From assembly GCA_903875215.1 (NCBI GenBank), contig CAIQVH010000031.1, positions 515,756 to 579,755 of the forward strand: a stretch of 64,000 nt of DNA. Direction: 5' to 3'. A model generated the notes under the pieces. It did not search any database, had not been told where the DNA came from, and was given only the letters and a program-made list of their open reading frames with translations. Source of the stretch: an uncultured Anaerolineae bacterium (GTDB lineage: Bacteria > Chloroflexota > Anaerolineae > Anaerolineales > Villigracilaceae). A program made the position numbers and the translations under genes. Of the stretch, positions 9,459 to 19,702 are shown piece by piece (the first letter of the stretch is position 1; the number at the start of each line of letters is the position of its first letter).

Positions 9459-9794
9459 TTACCCGCCTGCCAGCTTGGTTTTGTAACCCAGCTTGCGCAG
9501 CACCTCGGCGATTTTCTCGCGATGCTCGCCCTGGATCTCGATCACACCATCCTTGACTGTCCCACCGCTGCCGACTGCCTGCTTGATGGTTTTTGCCAGC
9601 GCCTGCAAATCCGCTTCGGTCAACACCAGATTTTTGATCAGCGTCACAGCCTTGCCTCCGCGGCCTTTTGAGTCGCGATGCAAATAGGCCATCTGCTGGG
9701 CCGGCGGGAGGGAAATGACCTGCGCGGAAGGCTGCTGCTTGCGCTGGTCGCCATCATCAGAAGACCAGACCAACTGGCTTGGACCGGGGGTCAT
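9459..9794 (-). CDS. SUI1/eIF1-like translation factor (YciH family)
   Basis: The 111-residue protein is made of a variable basic N-terminus and a SUI1 domain (about residues 40-110). It contains the core KGRGGKAVTLIKNL, the turn GSGGTVKDGVIEIQGEH, and the ending EVLRKLGYKTK. In bacteria these eIF1 homologues bind the small ribosomal subunit and affect initiation fidelity, mostly under stress; this is family knowledge. The ribosome site GTGAGG overlaps the stop of the preceding amidotransferase, and murI starts two bases downstream, so it is cotranscribed with both. Confidence 0.93.
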   Translation of the reverse strand: MTPGPSQLVWSSDDGDQRKQQPSAQVISLPPAQQMAYLHRDSKGRGGKAVTLIKNLVLTEADLQALAKTIKQAVGSGGTVKDGVIEIQGEHREKIAEVLRKLGYKTKLAGG

Positions 9795-9800
9795 GCGCCC

Positions 9801-10514
9801 TCACTTCCGCGCCGCAGCGACAAATGACTGAAAGAGCCGGCGTGCCGAGGCATGCTCCGTCAGCCATTCAGGGTGCCACTGGACAGCCAGCCCAAACGGA
9901 TGCCCGGGCATTTCAACCGCTTCCACCAGCCCGTCTGGAGCAAAAGCCACCGCTTGCAACGCCGGAGCCAGCTTCTGGATGCCCTGGTGGTGCAGGCTGT
10001 TCACCCCAAGCAGCGGCTCAGCCAAAATCTGCGCCGCCAGGCTGCCTTCCTGCACCCTGACCGGGTGGGCCAGATGATTGCGCGGCAGATCATCGAACTG
10101 GTCGTGGCCCAAAGCGCCAGGAAGTTGGTCGGTGATGTGGGTGAAAAGCGTCCCGCCCAGGGCCACGTTGGTCACCTGCAGGCCGCGGCAAATGCCCAGA
10201 AACGGTTTTCCATCTTCAGCGGCGGCGCGTAAAAGGGGCAGTTCGAGGGCATCCCTCTCACGATTGATCCCGCTGACACGGGGATGATCCTCCCCGTGAA
10301 AAATCCCGGTTTCGATATCGCCTCCGCCAGTGAAGACAATGCCATCCAGCCGGTTATATAGTTCGCGCCAGGCGGGTTCATCCAGCTGGTTGGGAATCAG
10401 AACCGGCGTGCCGCCAGCCTGCAAAATGGCGCGGACATAGTGAGTGGACAGGCTGACAAGGGGATTGCGTTTGGAATTGAGACTATCGGAGGTGGTCAAA
10501 CCAATCAAGGGCAT
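9801..10514 (-). CDS. Class I glutamine amidotransferase-like hydrolase (PuuD family)
   Basis: The 237-residue protein matches gamma-glutamyl-gamma-aminobutyrate hydrolases. The catalytic Cys lies in FLGICRGLQV, the His-Glu pair in VQWHPEW near the C-terminus, and the glycine-rich FTGGGDIE and GHDQFDD segments are typical. The start at 10514 is preferred because MPLIGLTTS begins the family's first strand and GGAG lies upstream. An in-frame ATG at 10577 would add a hydrophobic 21-residue extension and probably is not used. It cleaves gamma-glutamyl amides, and the exact substrate is unknown. First gene of the SUI1-murI operon. Confidence 0.9.
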   Translation of the reverse strand: MPLIGLTTSDSLNSKRNPLVSLSTHYVRAILQAGGTPVLIPNQLDEPAWRELYNRLDGIVFTGGGDIETGIFHGEDHPRVSGINRERDALELPLLRAAAEDGKPFLGICRGLQVTNVALGGTLFTHITDQLPGALGHDQFDDLPRNHLAHPVRVQEGSLAAQILAEPLLGVNSLHHQGIQKLAPALQAVAFAPDGLVEAVEMPGHPFGLAVQWHPEWLTEHASARRLFQSFVAAARK

Positions 10515-10569
10515 AGCTGCTCCAAAAAGAAAGATAATAAATTCTATCACGGTCACTCTGAACCAGCGA

Positions 10570-10597
10570 TTGGACAAATGCTGGCGACAGGTATAAT
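10570..10597 (+). promoter_or_regulatory. Sigma-70-like promoter for the HAD phosphatase gene
   Basis: TTGGAC at 10570-10575, a 16-base spacer, and a perfect TATAAT at 10592-10597. It sits in the divergent gap between the amidotransferase and HAD genes, about 30 bases before the HAD start. Confidence 0.7.
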
Positions 10598-10627
10598 ACC
10601 GCCATATTACATTGAGGAAGTGGAAAA

Positions 10628-11428
10628 ATGAATGAACTGCCAGCCAATACCCAAGGCCTGATCTTAGATATGGATGGTGTGCTGTGGGCTGATTCGCAAG
10701 CCCTGATTGACCTGCCCGCCACCTTTGCGCGCTTCAAGCAGCTGAGACTGGGCGTTACCCTCGCCACCAACAATGGTACCCGCACCGTGGATCAGTATGT
10801 GGAAAAACTGGCCGGGTTCGGTGTGCAAATAGAACCCTGGCAGGTGCTCACCTCGGCTCTGGGCGTGGCCGAATTGGTGGCGCGCCGCTTCCCGCCCGGC
10901 ACGCCATTATTCGTGATCGGCGGCTCCGGTGTATACGCCGCCCTGCGCGCCAAAGACTTCGACTTGCTGCCAGTCGAGCAGGCTCAACGCGCCGAGGCGG
11001 TTGTTTTTGGCATCGACCGCGCGATCAGTTTCGAGAAGATGGTCGAGGCCACGTTACTGGTGCGCGCCGGACGCCCTTTTTACGCCACCAACACCGATCG
11101 AACCTTTCCCACCCCCCGCGGACAGATCCCTGGCGCGGGATCCTGGCTCTCCGTCATCACCACTGCCAGCGAAAGACAACCCGAAGTAGCCGGCAAACCA
11201 TCCCCCACCATTTTACAAATGGCCCTCGAACGCCTCGGCACCCCGCGAGAGCAGACCTTCGTCGTTGGCGACCGCCTGGAAACCGACATCGCCGGCGGGC
11301 AGGCCCTCGGCTGCCCAACCGCCCTGGTGTTGACCGGCGTATCCACCCAGGCTCAGGGCCTGGCCTGGCAGCCCAAAATTGACCGGATCGCCTCAAGCCT
11401 GGCCGCCCTGGTGGGGCTAACCGATTAG
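10628..11428 (+). CDS. HAD-superfamily phosphatase, NagD/PNPase-like
   Basis: The 266-residue protein has the HAD motifs in order: LILDMDGVLWAD (nucleophile and acid Asp), ATNNGTRT (motif II), and VGDRLETDIAGGQALGC (motif IV). The cap-domain placement and overall length match the NagD / 4-nitrophenylphosphatase branch, which dephosphorylates small phosphorylated metabolites. A ribosome site (GAGGAAG) lies upstream. The rlmN gene follows after 41 bases, apparently with its own promoter. Confidence 0.93.
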   Translation: MNELPANTQGLILDMDGVLWADSQALIDLPATFARFKQLRLGVTLATNNGTRTVDQYVEKLAGFGVQIEPWQVLTSALGVAELVARRFPPGTPLFVIGGSGVYAALRAKDFDLLPVEQAQRAEAVVFGIDRAISFEKMVEATLLVRAGRPFYATNTDRTFPTPRGQIPGAGSWLSVITTASERQPEVAGKPSPTILQMALERLGTPREQTFVVGDRLETDIAGGQALGCPTALVLTGVSTQAQGLAWQPKIDRIASSLAALVGLTD

Positions 11429-11451
11429 GGGATAAGCGCCCGCGCTTTGCG

Positions 11452-11460
11452 TGATAGAAT
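11452..11460 (+). promoter_or_regulatory. Extended -10 promoter element before rlmN
   Basis: TGATAGAAT at 11452-11460 fits an extended -10 (TGn then TAGAAT). The rlmN ATG is only nine bases further, so the transcript would be nearly leaderless. No good -35 is seen. Confidence 0.4.
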
Positions 11461-11469
11461 TCCTCCACG

Positions 11470-12549
11470 ATGAAAACCCTGATCTACGATCTCGACCTTC
11501 CCGCCCTGGGGACCCTGCTGCACACCTGGGGACAGCCCGCCTACCGTGCAAAACAAATCTGGCAGGGATTGTATCAACAGCTCTGGGACACCCCAGAACA
11601 ATTCACCAGCCTGCCCAAAACCCTGCGGGATAAAATGGCAAAGGAGCTGGAATTCTCTCCTCTGACCCCCACCCGCAAACTCGATTCGAGCGACGGGCAA
11701 ACCCGCAAAACACTCTTTCGCCTGCCCGATGGCCACCAGGTGGAAGCTGTGCTGATGCGCTACGACCCGGCCCCGCAAACCGACGACGACAGCATCCGGC
11801 CTGCCACTTCGCGCCGGACGCTCTGCATCTCCACCCAGGTCGGCTGTGCCATGGGTTGTACCTTCTGCGCCACCGGACAAATGGGCTTCACCCGCCACCT
11901 TTCGAGCGGGGAAATCGTAGCCCAGGTGCTGTATTACGCCCGGCAGCTGCAACAAAGCGGAGAAAGCGTCAGCAATGTCGTTGTGATGGGCATGGGAGAA
12001 CCTTTTCATAATTACGACAACACCCTGGCCGCCATAGACCGGTTGAACGATTCGCAGGGCTTCAACTTTGGCGCGCGGCGCTTCACCATCTCCACCTCCG
12101 GCCTGGTCCCCGCCATCCGGCGTTTTGCCAGCGAAAAGCGGCAGGTCAACCTGGCCATCTCACTGCATGCCGCGCAGGATGCCCAGCGCGAAGCCATGAT
12201 GCCGGTCAACAAACGCTACCCCATCTCCGAGCTGATCGAAGCCTGTCGCGACTACGTCCAGGCCACCGGGCGGCGCATCACCTTCGAATGGGCCCTGATC
12301 CACGGCGTCAACGACACCCCGGAAACCGCCCGGCAGCTGGCAGCCCTGCTCAAGGGCCTGCTCTGCCATGTCAACGCCATCCCGCTCAACCCCACCACCG
12401 GCTACCAGGGAAAGGCCACAACCCGCGAACGCGCCGCCGCCTTCCAGCGCACCCTCGAACAAGCCGGCATCCCCTGCACCATCCGCATGCGGCGCGGCAT
12501 CGACATCCAGGCCGGCTGCGGCCAGCTGGCCGCCCGTCCAGGCGCATAA
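11470..12549 (+). CDS. rlmN: 23S rRNA (adenine-2503-C2)-methyltransferase, radical SAM
   Basis: The 359-residue protein holds the radical-SAM cluster motif CAMGCTFCATG. It also has the two further cysteines needed by the RlmN/Cfr mechanism: one just before the cluster (CISTQVGC) and the methyl-carrying one near the C-terminus (IDIQAGCGQLA). MGMGEPFHNYDNTL and SLHAAQDAQRE are typical of the family. It methylates A2503 in 23S rRNA and, in some bacteria, A37 of tRNAs. No ribosome site is evident, which fits the short leader. Confidence 0.97.
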   Translation: MKTLIYDLDLPALGTLLHTWGQPAYRAKQIWQGLYQQLWDTPEQFTSLPKTLRDKMAKELEFSPLTPTRKLDSSDGQTRKTLFRLPDGHQVEAVLMRYDPAPQTDDDSIRPATSRRTLCISTQVGCAMGCTFCATGQMGFTRHLSSGEIVAQVLYYARQLQQSGESVSNVVVMGMGEPFHNYDNTLAAIDRLNDSQGFNFGARRFTISTSGLVPAIRRFASEKRQVNLAISLHAAQDAQREAMMPVNKRYPISELIEACRDYVQATGRRITFEWALIHGVNDTPETARQLAALLKGLLCHVNAIPLNPTTGYQGKATTRERAAAFQRTLEQAGIPCTIRMRRGIDIQAGCGQLAARPGA

Positions 12550-12550
12550 C

Positions 12551-12579
12551 TTGTCAGAAAAGCCACATTGCAGTATAAG
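12551..12579 (+). promoter_or_regulatory. Sigma-70-like promoter for the NHL-repeat membrane protein
   Basis: TTGTCA at 12551-12556, a 17-base spacer, and TATAAG at 12574-12579, 27 bases before the chosen ATG. Each hexamer is one mismatch from consensus. Confidence 0.7.
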
Positions 12580-12606
12580 TCACGCATTCCACCCCCTGAG
12601 GGAACC

Positions 12607-15600
12607 ATGAGCGAAGAAAACCGTAACTGGCTGGACAAAACCCCCATCCCTGCGCTTCCCTGGCTGACCACCGAAGTGCTGATTTTTGCCGCGTTAATTC
12701 TGACCGCCATCATCACCCGTTTCTATGATCTCGGAACGCGCGTGATGAGTCACGATGAGAGCCTGCACACGTACTACTCCTGGCTGCTCTACAAAGGTCA
12801 GGGCTACCAGCACAACCCGATGATGCACGGCCCACTGCAATTCCACTTGCTGGCGCTGTCTTACTTTATCTTTGGCGCTTCGGATTTCACCGCGCGCATC
12901 CCGGCTGCCCTTTTCAGCATCGCCACCGTCTGGGCGCTGTGGTACTGGCGGCGCTACCTGGGCCGCGCTGGGGTCATTGCCGCTGGAATCATGATGGTAT
13001 TTTCCCCGTACATGCTCTATTACGGCCGGTACGTCCGCAACGAATCTTTCGTGGCATTATTTGGCGTACTCACCCTGTATGCCGTTCTGCGCTATTTTGA
13101 AACCGGCCAGGCAAAATACCTTTACCTTTTGACTGCCGGAATTGTTCTACATTTCACCGTCAAAGAAACCGCCTTTATTTACACCGCCGAATTGCTGTTA
13201 TTCCTGGCCGCCGTCCTGATCGCCCAGATCACGCGCCGCCCATGGAAGAACGCCCTGAACGACTACCGCAGCTTCCTGATCAGTCTGATCCTCAGCGCAC
13301 TGACCTTCGGCGGAGCAATCACCCTCCACTTTATTGAGAAGGGCAAGGCCGCTCTCGAAACCAGCGCCCAGACCGCCGCCCCTGCCCTGCCCGGCAGCGG
13401 AGCCTCGCCGCTCGCGCCACTTGCCTCCAGCTTTTCACCCGCCACGATTCTCATCGCGCTGGGCGCACTGGGCATCGCCGGCGCCATCTTCTTTGCCCTG
13501 CGCGGCTACGGCCTGCAAAAACTGCGCCAAGAACGCTCCTTCGACCTGGCCATATTAACCGGCACGCTGATCCTGCCGATGCTCTCCGTCTTCGTCATGT
13601 CCTGGCTGTCACCGTATACCCAGAACTGGTTCGGAGTGCCGGTCGCTGTACCGGTTTCCGCCAGCGACCTAAGCACCTTCACAATCCCCAGTCTCGGCCT
13701 GATGATCGGCATCCTGGCCATTTTCTCGCTCCTTTCCGTCGGACTGGGCATCTTCTGGAATCAGGAAATCTGGTGGAAAGCCGCCCTGCTGTTCTACGCC
13801 ATTTTCACCGTTTTCTACACCACCTTATTCACCAACGGCGGCGGCTTCTTCACCGGCCTGCTCGGCTCGCTCGGCTACTGGCTTGAGCAGCAGGGAGTCC
13901 AACGTGGCAGCCAGCCGATTTATTACTACCTGCTCGTTCAAATTCCGGTCTACGAATTTCTGCCTGCGCTTGCCAGCCTGATGGCCGCTTTCCTTGGGCT
14001 GCGGAGATTGCGCCAGGCACCCATTGAAACCGACGAAGCCTCACAGAATCTACCCACCACCTACGCCCTGCTCGTCTGGTGGTCCTTCGCCAGCCTGGTA
14101 GCTTTCAGCATCGCCGGCGAAAAAATGCCCTGGCTGACGGTTCACATCACCCTGCCCTTCATCCTGCTCGGCGGCTGGGGCATTGGCGCACTGATCGACC
14201 GAATCGACTGGGAAGACTTGCACCGCCGCAACGCTGCGCTCATCCTGAGCCTGGTGGCGATATTCTTATTCAGCGTGATCGGAATATTCATCTCCCTGCT
14301 GGGCGACCCGCTGCCGTTTCAGGGCGCACAACTGGCGCAGCTGCAAACCACCTCCAGCTTCTTGCTGGCCCTGCTCGGGGCACTGGCCAGCGGCTACGGG
14401 TTATTCCACCTGCTGGGAGAATGGGACGGAAAACAAATCACCGCCCTCGCCGGCGTGCTCTTTTTCGGAATTCTGGCAGTACTGACAGCCCGCAGCGCCT
14501 TCCGCGCCAGCTACATCAACTACAACAGCGCTCAGGAATACCTTGTCTACGCCCACAGCTTCACCGGCGTCAAAGACGTGCTCAAAGAAGTTACCTCCCT
14601 TTCCGAGAAAACCGTCGGCACCCCGCAAGATATCGTCGTCGCCTATGATGACGACACCTCCTGGCCATTGTCCTGGTACCTGCGCGATTTCCCCAAAGCA
14701 CGCTACTACGGCAACGTCCCCGACATGACCCTGCGCGAAGTCCCCGCCATCATCGTCGGCGACAACAATTTCGGCAAGATCGAACCGCTCGTCGGCGATC
14801 AATTCTACCGCTTCGATTACCTGCGCATGGTCTGGCCCAACCAGGATTACTTCAATCTGGTCACCACCCGGCCCGACCCCGCCAGCCCCTTCCTCGCCGA
14901 TTATTCCTGCCGCGGCCTGCTCGGCTTCTTCAAGCTATTTAAGAGCAAAGACTACAGCCGCGTCTGTAATGCCCTCGGCGACCCGGCCATGCGCGCCGGC
15001 CTGTTCGACATCTGGCTGAATCGGGATTTCAGCCAATATGCCAAGGCTGTCGAACCCTACGCCAAAATTTACAACCCCAATTACGACCCCAGCACCTACA
15101 CCGATACCAACTGGGATCCCACCGATCGAATGCGCCTCTACATCCGCAAGGATGTCGCCGACATGGTCTGGAATTACGGCATCAAGGCCAGCGAACTCAA
15201 ACCCGATCCGTATGCCCAGGGCATGATGACCTACTCCGCCGACCTGATGATTGGCACACCAGGCAGTGATCCCGGTCAATTCAACACCCCGCGCGGCCTG
15301 GCTTTTGCGCCGGATGGCAGCCTGTATGTGGCCGACTCGCGCAACAACCGCATCCAGCACTTCAGCAGCGGCGGGCAACTGATCAACACCTGGGGCACCT
15401 TCGCCGATATTGCCCAGGGCGCGGCCCCGCTCGGCACCTTCAACGAACCCTGGGGCGTGGCCGTCGGGCTGGATGGCAGTGTCTATGTCACCGACACCTG
15501 GAACTCGCGCGTGCAAAAATTCACCGCAGACGGGCAGCCGGTCAAGGCCTGGGGTGTCTTTGGATTGGCAGATACTCCCGGGGCGCTGTACGGCCCGCGC

Positions 15601-16125
15601 GGCATTACCGTGGACAACAAAGGCCGCATCTTTGTCGCCGATACCGGCAACAAGCGCATCGTCATCTACAACGGCGATGGCGCCATACTGGGACAATTCG
15701 GCACCGAAGGCTATGAAGCTGGACAATTCAGCGAACCGGTGGATGTCAAAGTGGATGTCTCGGGCAACGCCTATGTGACGGATACCTGGAATCAACGCAT
15801 CCAAATGCTCAGCCCGCTCGAAGACCGGATCAGCTATGTGCCGGTCGCGCAGTGGCCGGTCAAAGGCTGGAAAAGCCAGTCGCTGGATAACAAACCCTTT
15901 ATCGCCGTCTCAAAGGATGGGCGCATCTTTATCAGCGATCCAGAAAGCTACCGGGTGATTGAATTCAACCAGACTGGAGAGTTTATCCAACTCTGGGGCA
16001 GCTTCGGCACCGACACAAGCAATTTTGGCATGCCCAGCGGGGTCGCCTGCGACAGCGCGGGCAACCTGTGGGTCAGCGATGCCGGCAACGGGCGCATCAT
16101 GCGCTTCTCCGTACCCAACAAGTAA
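12607..16125 (+). CDS. Agl23-like (TIGR03663) membrane glycosyltransferase-type protein fused to NHL repeats
   Basis: The ATG at 12607 has GAGGGA upstream and gives 1172 residues. Residues 1 to about 650 are a polytopic membrane domain with [15 protein letters not shown] and [13 protein letters not shown] after the first span. These are hallmarks of the TIGR03663 family (Agl23-like, GT39-related). A soluble middle part follows. From about residue 880 to the end there are five or six NHL-type repeats ([40 protein letters not shown] and others) that would fold as an extracellular beta-propeller. The role is probably surface glycan assembly, with the propeller binding glycan or protein; that part is inference. 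A terminator follows directly. Confidence 0.9.
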   Translation: MSEENRNWLDKTPIPALPWLTTEVLIFAALILTAIITRFYDLGTRVMSHDESLHTYYSWLLYKGQGYQHNPMMHGPLQFHLLALSYFIFGASDFTARIPAALFSIATVWALWYWRRYLGRAGVIAAGIMMVFSPYMLYYGRYVRNESFVALFGVLTLYAVLRYFETGQAKYLYLLTAGIVLHFTVKETAFIYTAELLLFLAAVLIAQITRRPWKNALNDYRSFLISLILSALTFGGAITLHFIEKGKAALETSAQTAAPALPGSGASPLAPLASSFSPATILIALGALGIAGAIFFALRGYGLQKLRQERSFDLAILTGTLILPMLSVFVMSWLSPYTQNWFGVPVAVPVSASDLSTFTIPSLGLMIGILAIFSLLSVGLGIFWNQEIWWKAALLFYAIFTVFYTTLFTNGGGFFTGLLGSLGYWLEQQGVQRGSQPIYYYLLVQIPVYEFLPALASLMAAFLGLRRLRQAPIETDEASQNLPTTYALLVWWSFASLVAFSIAGEKMPWLTVHITLPFILLGGWGIGALIDRIDWEDLHRRNAALILSLVAIFLFSVIGIFISLLGDPLPFQGAQLAQLQTTSSFLLALLGALASGYGLFHLLGEWDGKQITALAGVLFFGILAVLTARSAFRASYINYNSAQEYLVYAHSFTGVKDVLKEVTSLSEKTVGTPQDIVVAYDDDTSWPLSWYLRDFPKARYYGNVPDMTLREVPAIIVGDNNFGKIEPLVGDQFYRFDYLRMVWPNQDYFNLVTTRPDPASPFLADYSCRGLLGFFKLFKSKDYSRVCNALGDPAMRAGLFDIWLNRDFSQYAKAVEPYAKIYNPNYDPSTYTDTNWDPTDRMRLYIRKDVADMVWNYGIKASELKPDPYAQGMMTYSADLMIGTPGSDPGQFNTPRGLAFAPDGSLYVADSRNNRIQHFSSGGQLINTWGTFADIAQGAAPLGTFNEPWGVAVGLDGSVYVTDTWNSRVQKFTADGQPVKAWGVFGLADTPGALYGPRGITVDNKGRIFVADTGNKRIVIYNGDGAILGQFGTEGYEAGQFSEPVDVKVDVSGNAYVTDTWNQRIQMLSPLEDRISYVPVAQWPVKGWKSQSLDNKPFIAVSKDGRIFISDPESYRVIEFNQTGEFIQLWGSFGTDTSNFGMPSGVACDSAGNLWVSDAGNGRIMRFSVPNK

Positions 16126-16140
16126 GTCAACCCACCTGCA

Positions 16141-16168
16141 GGGGCAGCCAGGCGGCTGCCCCTTTTTT
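16141..16168 (+). terminator. Rho-independent terminator
   Basis: A perfect 9-bp stem (GGGGCAGCC with GGCTGCCCC) and a four-base loop, followed by six T. It ends the NHL-repeat gene. Confidence 0.9.
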
Positions 16169-16173
16169 GTTGG

Positions 16174-16182
16174 TGGTATAAT
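16174..16182 (+). promoter_or_regulatory. Extended -10 promoter for sucCD
   Basis: TGGTATAAT is a perfect TATAAT with a TGn extension, immediately downstream of the terminator and 55 bases before sucC. No -35 hexamer is recognisable, as is allowed for extended -10 promoters. Confidence 0.65.
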
Positions 16183-16237
16183 CCCCCTTCGCAAGACAGG
16201 GAGAGTACGTCAAAAATTGTCTGGGAGAGTGACCTGC

Positions 16238-17374
16238 ATGAAACTCCATGAGTACCAATCCAAACTTATTTTCTCCCGCTACGGGATTCCGATCCCGAAG
16301 GGGAGAGTCGCGTCCACAGCCGGCGAAGCCCGGCAAATCGCCGAAGAGCTGGGCGGGCGCGTTGTCATCAAATCACAGGTACTGGTAGGTGGACGGGGCA
16401 AAGCCGGCGGTATCAAAGTGGCAAGTGACCCGGCCGAGGCCGAACTGCTCGCCACGCAGATTCTTTCAATGGAAATCAAGGGCCTGCCGGTGCGAAAGGT
16501 GCTGGTCGATGAAGCCGCGGCAATTGACCAGGAAATTTATCTGGGCATCACCAATGACCGGGCCGCGAAAAAGCCGGTCATCATGTGCTCAGCAGCGGGC
16601 GGCGTGGAAATCGAAGAAGTTGCCCGCACCAACCCGGAAAAAATCATCAAGGTGCATGTCAACCCGCTGCTGGGCATCAAAGATTACCAGACGCGTGATA
16701 TCGCCGCCGGAATTGACTTGCCGCGTGAATATTGGAAATCCTTCGGGGATATTTTGCGGGGGCTGTGGCAGGCCTACATGGACAACGACGCCACGCTGGC
16801 CGAGATCAACCCGCTTATCATCAGCAAAGACAAACGCCTGGTGGCATTGGATGGCAAAATGCTGATTGATGATAACGCCCTCTTCCGCCGCCCCGAGCTT
16901 TCGGAGCTGCGCGATACCGATGAAGATGCCCCCTCCGAAGTGGAAGCCCGCAAATACGGCCTGACCTTCATCAAGCTGGATGGCAACATCGGCTGCATGG
17001 TCAACGGAGCCGGATTGGCAATGGCTTCGATGGACATTCTGAAATTCTTCGGGGGCGATCCTGCCAATTTTCTGGATATCGGCGGCGGCGCAGGCGCAGA
17101 TAAAGTCGCCGCGGCAATGCGCATCATCCTGGCCGATCCCAATGTCAAGGCGATATTATTCAATATTTTCGGGGGCATCACCCGTTGTGACGAAGTAGCC
17201 AGAGGCATCCTGACAGCCATGGCAGAAGTCAAACCCAAGGTGCCGATGGTTGTCCGGTTGGTGGGAACCAACGCCGAGGAAGGGCGCGCCATGCTCGCCA
17301 ATGCCAACATGATCACCGCCGAAACCCTGGCTGACGCTGCCCAAAAAGCCGTCGCCGCCGCAAAAGGAGCTTAA
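16238..17374 (+). CDS. sucC: Succinyl-CoA ligase (ADP-forming) beta subunit
   Basis: The 378-residue protein starts [12 protein letters not shown] as usual. The ATP-grasp part has [14 protein letters not shown]. The C-terminal CoA-ligase part has the phosphate loop [13 protein letters not shown], and [12 protein letters not shown] is a close variant ([12 protein letters not shown]). The frame is open further upstream, but homology and a GGGAG ribosome site support ATG at 16238. With sucD, four bases downstream, it forms the TCA-cycle enzyme that couples succinyl-CoA cleavage to nucleotide phosphorylation. The family overlaps with malate-CoA ligase, but adjacent metabolism does not suggest that. 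Confidence 0.95.
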   Translation: MKLHEYQSKLIFSRYGIPIPKGRVASTAGEARQIAEELGGRVVIKSQVLVGGRGKAGGIKVASDPAEAELLATQILSMEIKGLPVRKVLVDEAAAIDQEIYLGITNDRAAKKPVIMCSAAGGVEIEEVARTNPEKIIKVHVNPLLGIKDYQTRDIAAGIDLPREYWKSFGDILRGLWQAYMDNDATLAEINPLIISKDKRLVALDGKMLIDDNALFRRPELSELRDTDEDAPSEVEARKYGLTFIKLDGNIGCMVNGAGLAMASMDILKFFGGDPANFLDIGGGAGADKVAAAMRIILADPNVKAILFNIFGGITRCDEVARGILTAMAEVKPKVPMVVRLVGTNAEEGRAMLANANMITAETLADAAQKAVAAAKGA

Positions 17375-17377
17375 CCG

Positions 17378-18238
17378 ATGAGCATCCTGGTCAATAAAGA
17401 AACCCGCCTGCTGGTGCAGGGCATCACCGGCAGCGAAGGCCTGTTCCACACCCGCCAGATGGTCGCTTATGGTACAAATGTCGTCGCCGGTGTAACACCC
17501 GGCAAAGGCGGCCAATGGGTCGATGAAAAAATCCCGGTTTTCGATTCGGTCAAAATTGCCAAAGAAGCCACCGGCGCGAATACCAGCATCATCTTCGTCC
17601 CGGCACGCTTCGCCGCCGATTCGATTTTCGAAGCCGCCGATGCCGGCATCCCCTTCATCGTCTGCATCACCGAGGGCATCCCGGTCAGCGACATGATGCG
17701 CGTGCGCAATTACATCGACCAGAAAAACGTGCGCCTGTTGGGGCCTAACTGCCCCGGCCTGCTGACGCCCGGCGAAGCCAAAGTCGGCATCATCCCCGGC
17801 AACATTGCCATCCCCGGCAACGTGGGCATCGTCTCGCGCTCTGGCACACTGACCTACGAAGTGCTGTACGCGCTCAAGCAGGTGGGCATGGGCTCATCCA
17901 CCACCGTCGGGATTGGCGGCGACCCCGTCAACGGCACCAATCACATCGACGTGCTGCGCATGTTCGAGGACGACCCGCATACCGATAAAATTGTCATGAT
18001 CGGCGAAATTGGCGGCAGCGATGAAGAAAAAGCCGCCGAATTCATCGCCACCCGCATGACCAAGCCCGTGGTCGGGTTTATCGCCGGGCAGACTGCCCCA
18101 GCCGGCAAACGCATGGGGCACGCCGGCGCAATCGTCGAAGGCGGCGAAGGCACCGCCGATGCCAAGATCCGGGCCCTCGAAGCGGCTGGCGTCAAAGTGG
18201 CGCGCCATCCCGAGGAAATCCCGCAATTGCTGAAGTAG
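17378..18238 (+). CDS. sucD: Succinyl-CoA ligase alpha subunit
   Basis: The 286-residue protein has an N-terminal CoA-binding Rossmann domain ([14 protein letters not shown]) and the glycine loop [17 protein letters not shown]. The catalytic, transiently phosphorylated His is in [11 protein letters not shown]. The start follows sucC by three bases with AAGGAG upstream, so the two subunits are made from one transcript. A large inverted repeat follows the stop. Confidence 0.97.
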   Translation: MSILVNKETRLLVQGITGSEGLFHTRQMVAYGTNVVAGVTPGKGGQWVDEKIPVFDSVKIAKEATGANTSIIFVPARFAADSIFEAADAGIPFIVCITEGIPVSDMMRVRNYIDQKNVRLLGPNCPGLLTPGEAKVGIIPGNIAIPGNVGIVSRSGTLTYEVLYALKQVGMGSSTTVGIGGDPVNGTNHIDVLRMFEDDPHTDKIVMIGEIGGSDEEKAAEFIATRMTKPVVGFIAGQTAPAGKRMGHAGAIVEGGEGTADAKIRALEAAGVKVARHPEEIPQLLK

Positions 18239-18265
18239 GCCGCCTCTCCAATTCCTCTCAAAAAT

Positions 18266-18301
18266 AAAGGAGGGGTGTCCCGTTTGGGACGCCCCTCCTT
18301 T
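18266..18301. terminator. Bidirectional terminator between sucD and acpP
   Basis: A 16-bp stem with one G-T wobble (AAAGGAGGGGTGTCCC pairing with 18286-18301) and a four-base loop. The U-rich run is best on the minus strand (TTTATTTTTG), so it mainly ends acpP, and it probably also ends sucCD. Confidence 0.85.
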
Positions 18302-18324
18302 ATAATACCGGTCATCCGGCGCGC

Positions 18325-18558
18325 TTAGCGGTGCGAATCGATGTAGCGCACAGCCTCACCGACAGTCGTGATCTTCTGGGCGTCTTCATCCGAGATTTCC
18401 GCGCCGAATTTGTCCTCGAAAGCCATGATCAGCTCGACCAGGTCAAGCGAATCGGCTTCGAGTTCTTCGCGGAAGCGCGCGTCCATATTAATCTTGCCCT
18501 CGTCCACACCGAGCAAGTCCACGATGATTGCCTTGATTTCAGCATAAGTGTCAGCCAT
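18325..18558 (-). CDS. acpP: Acyl carrier protein
   Basis: The 77-residue acidic protein has the phosphopantetheine site in [16 protein letters not shown], with Ser as the attachment residue. It is the normal size for a fatty-acid-synthesis ACP. An ideal ribosome site (AGGAGG) lies seven bases before ATG, and TAAAAT on the minus strand at 18600-18605 is a possible -10. No other fatty-acid synthesis gene lies next to it, so it is a solitary ACP gene here. Confidence 0.97.
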   Translation of the reverse strand: MADTYAEIKAIIVDLLGVDEGKINMDARFREELEADSLDLVELIMAFEDKFGAEISDEDAQKITTVGEAVRYIDSHR

Positions 18559-18662
18559 AACAACCTCCTGTTGAGTTCTACTGGTTTTTCGCAGGGCACA
18601 TTTTACACCACTTTTGATGCATCTGCCACCCGGCAGTCTTCATAACACAGGAACACAAGAGC

Positions 18663-19700
18663 ATGAAAAAAGTTGCGCCAATTGAACAACGAAAAGACGA
18701 CCACATTCGCATCAACCTCGAGCAGGATGTCCGCTCACAAATCACCACCGGGCTGGAAAAGTACACCTTCTGCCACGAGGCCTTGCCCGAGCTGGATCTG
18801 GATGAAATCGACACCAGCCTGAGCCTGTTCGGGAAACCGCTGCAGGCCCCCATCCTGATCAGCTCGATGACCGGCGGGACCGCCGAAGCCGAAACCCTGA
18901 ACCTGCGCCTGGCACGCGCCGCGCAGGCCTGCGGGCTGGCCATGGGAGTCGGGTCACAGCGCGCCGCGCTGGAACAACCCGAGCTGGCCGCCAGCTTCCA
19001 GGTGCGCCGCGTCGCGCCGGATCTTTTGCTGTTCGCCAACCTCGGCGCAGTCCAACTCAACTACGGCTACGGCGTGGAAGCCTGCCAGCGCGCCGTCGAA
19101 ATGATCGCAGCCGACGCGCTCTACCTGCACCTCAACCCGCTCCAGGAGGCCGTCCAACATGGCGGCGATGGAAACTGGAAAGGGCTGGCGCGCAAAATAG
19201 AAACCGTGTGCAAAAAATTAAGCGTACCCGTCATCGCCAAGGAAGTAGGCTGGGGCATTTCAGCGCGCAGCGCCAAACTCCTGGCCGAATGCGGCGTCGC
19301 CGCCATCGACGTAGCCGGGGCAGGCGGGACAAGCTGGTCACAGGTGGAAATGTATCGCGCCCCGGATGAATTCCTGCGCAGCCTGGCCGCCACCTTCTCC
19401 GGCTGGGGCATTCCCACCGCCGAATCGATCCTGGCGGTGCGCGCCGCTGCGCCCGGCCTGCCCATCTTTGCCAGTGGAGGCCTGAAAGACGGCCTCGACC
19501 TGGCCAAAACCCTGGCCCTCGGCGCAACCCTGGGCGGCATGGCTGGCCCCTTCCTCAAAGCCGCCGCCATCTCCACTGAAAACGCCATTGAAAAAATGAA
19601 ACTAACCCGCCTCCAACTGCAGGTGACCATGTTTTGCGCCGCCGCCGGCCGCCTGAAAGATTTACCCGCCAAATTGACCCGCCAACCTTCCCAGGAGTAG
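18663..19700 (+). CDS. fni: Isopentenyl-diphosphate delta-isomerase, type 2 (FMN-dependent)
   Basis: The 345-residue protein interconverts isopentenyl and dimethylallyl diphosphate. It has a TIM-barrel FMN enzyme pattern: [14 protein letters not shown] near the N-terminus, [25 protein letters not shown] in the variant form [22 protein letters not shown], and the phosphate-binding end [14 protein letters not shown]. Type 2 enzymes occur in archaea, Chloroflexi, cyanobacteria and Gram-positives. It is divergent from acpP and ends two bases before the dimethylargininase-like gene. Confidence 0.95.
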   Translation: MKKVAPIEQRKDDHIRINLEQDVRSQITTGLEKYTFCHEALPELDLDEIDTSLSLFGKPLQAPILISSMTGGTAEAETLNLRLARAAQACGLAMGVGSQRAALEQPELAASFQVRRVAPDLLLFANLGAVQLNYGYGVEACQRAVEMIAADALYLHLNPLQEAVQHGGDGNWKGLARKIETVCKKLSVPVIAKEVGWGISARSAKLLAECGVAAIDVAGAGGTSWSQVEMYRAPDEFLRSLAATFSGWGIPTAESILAVRAAAPGLPIFASGGLKDGLDLAKTLALGATLGGMAGPFLKAAAISTENAIEKMKLTRLQLQVTMFCAAAGRLKDLPAKLTRQPSQE

Positions 19701-19702
19701 CC

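Noticed and set aside
18301..18306. TATAAT as a plus-strand promoter
   Set aside because: It lies at the base of a terminator stem, has no -35, and would transcribe antisense to acpP.
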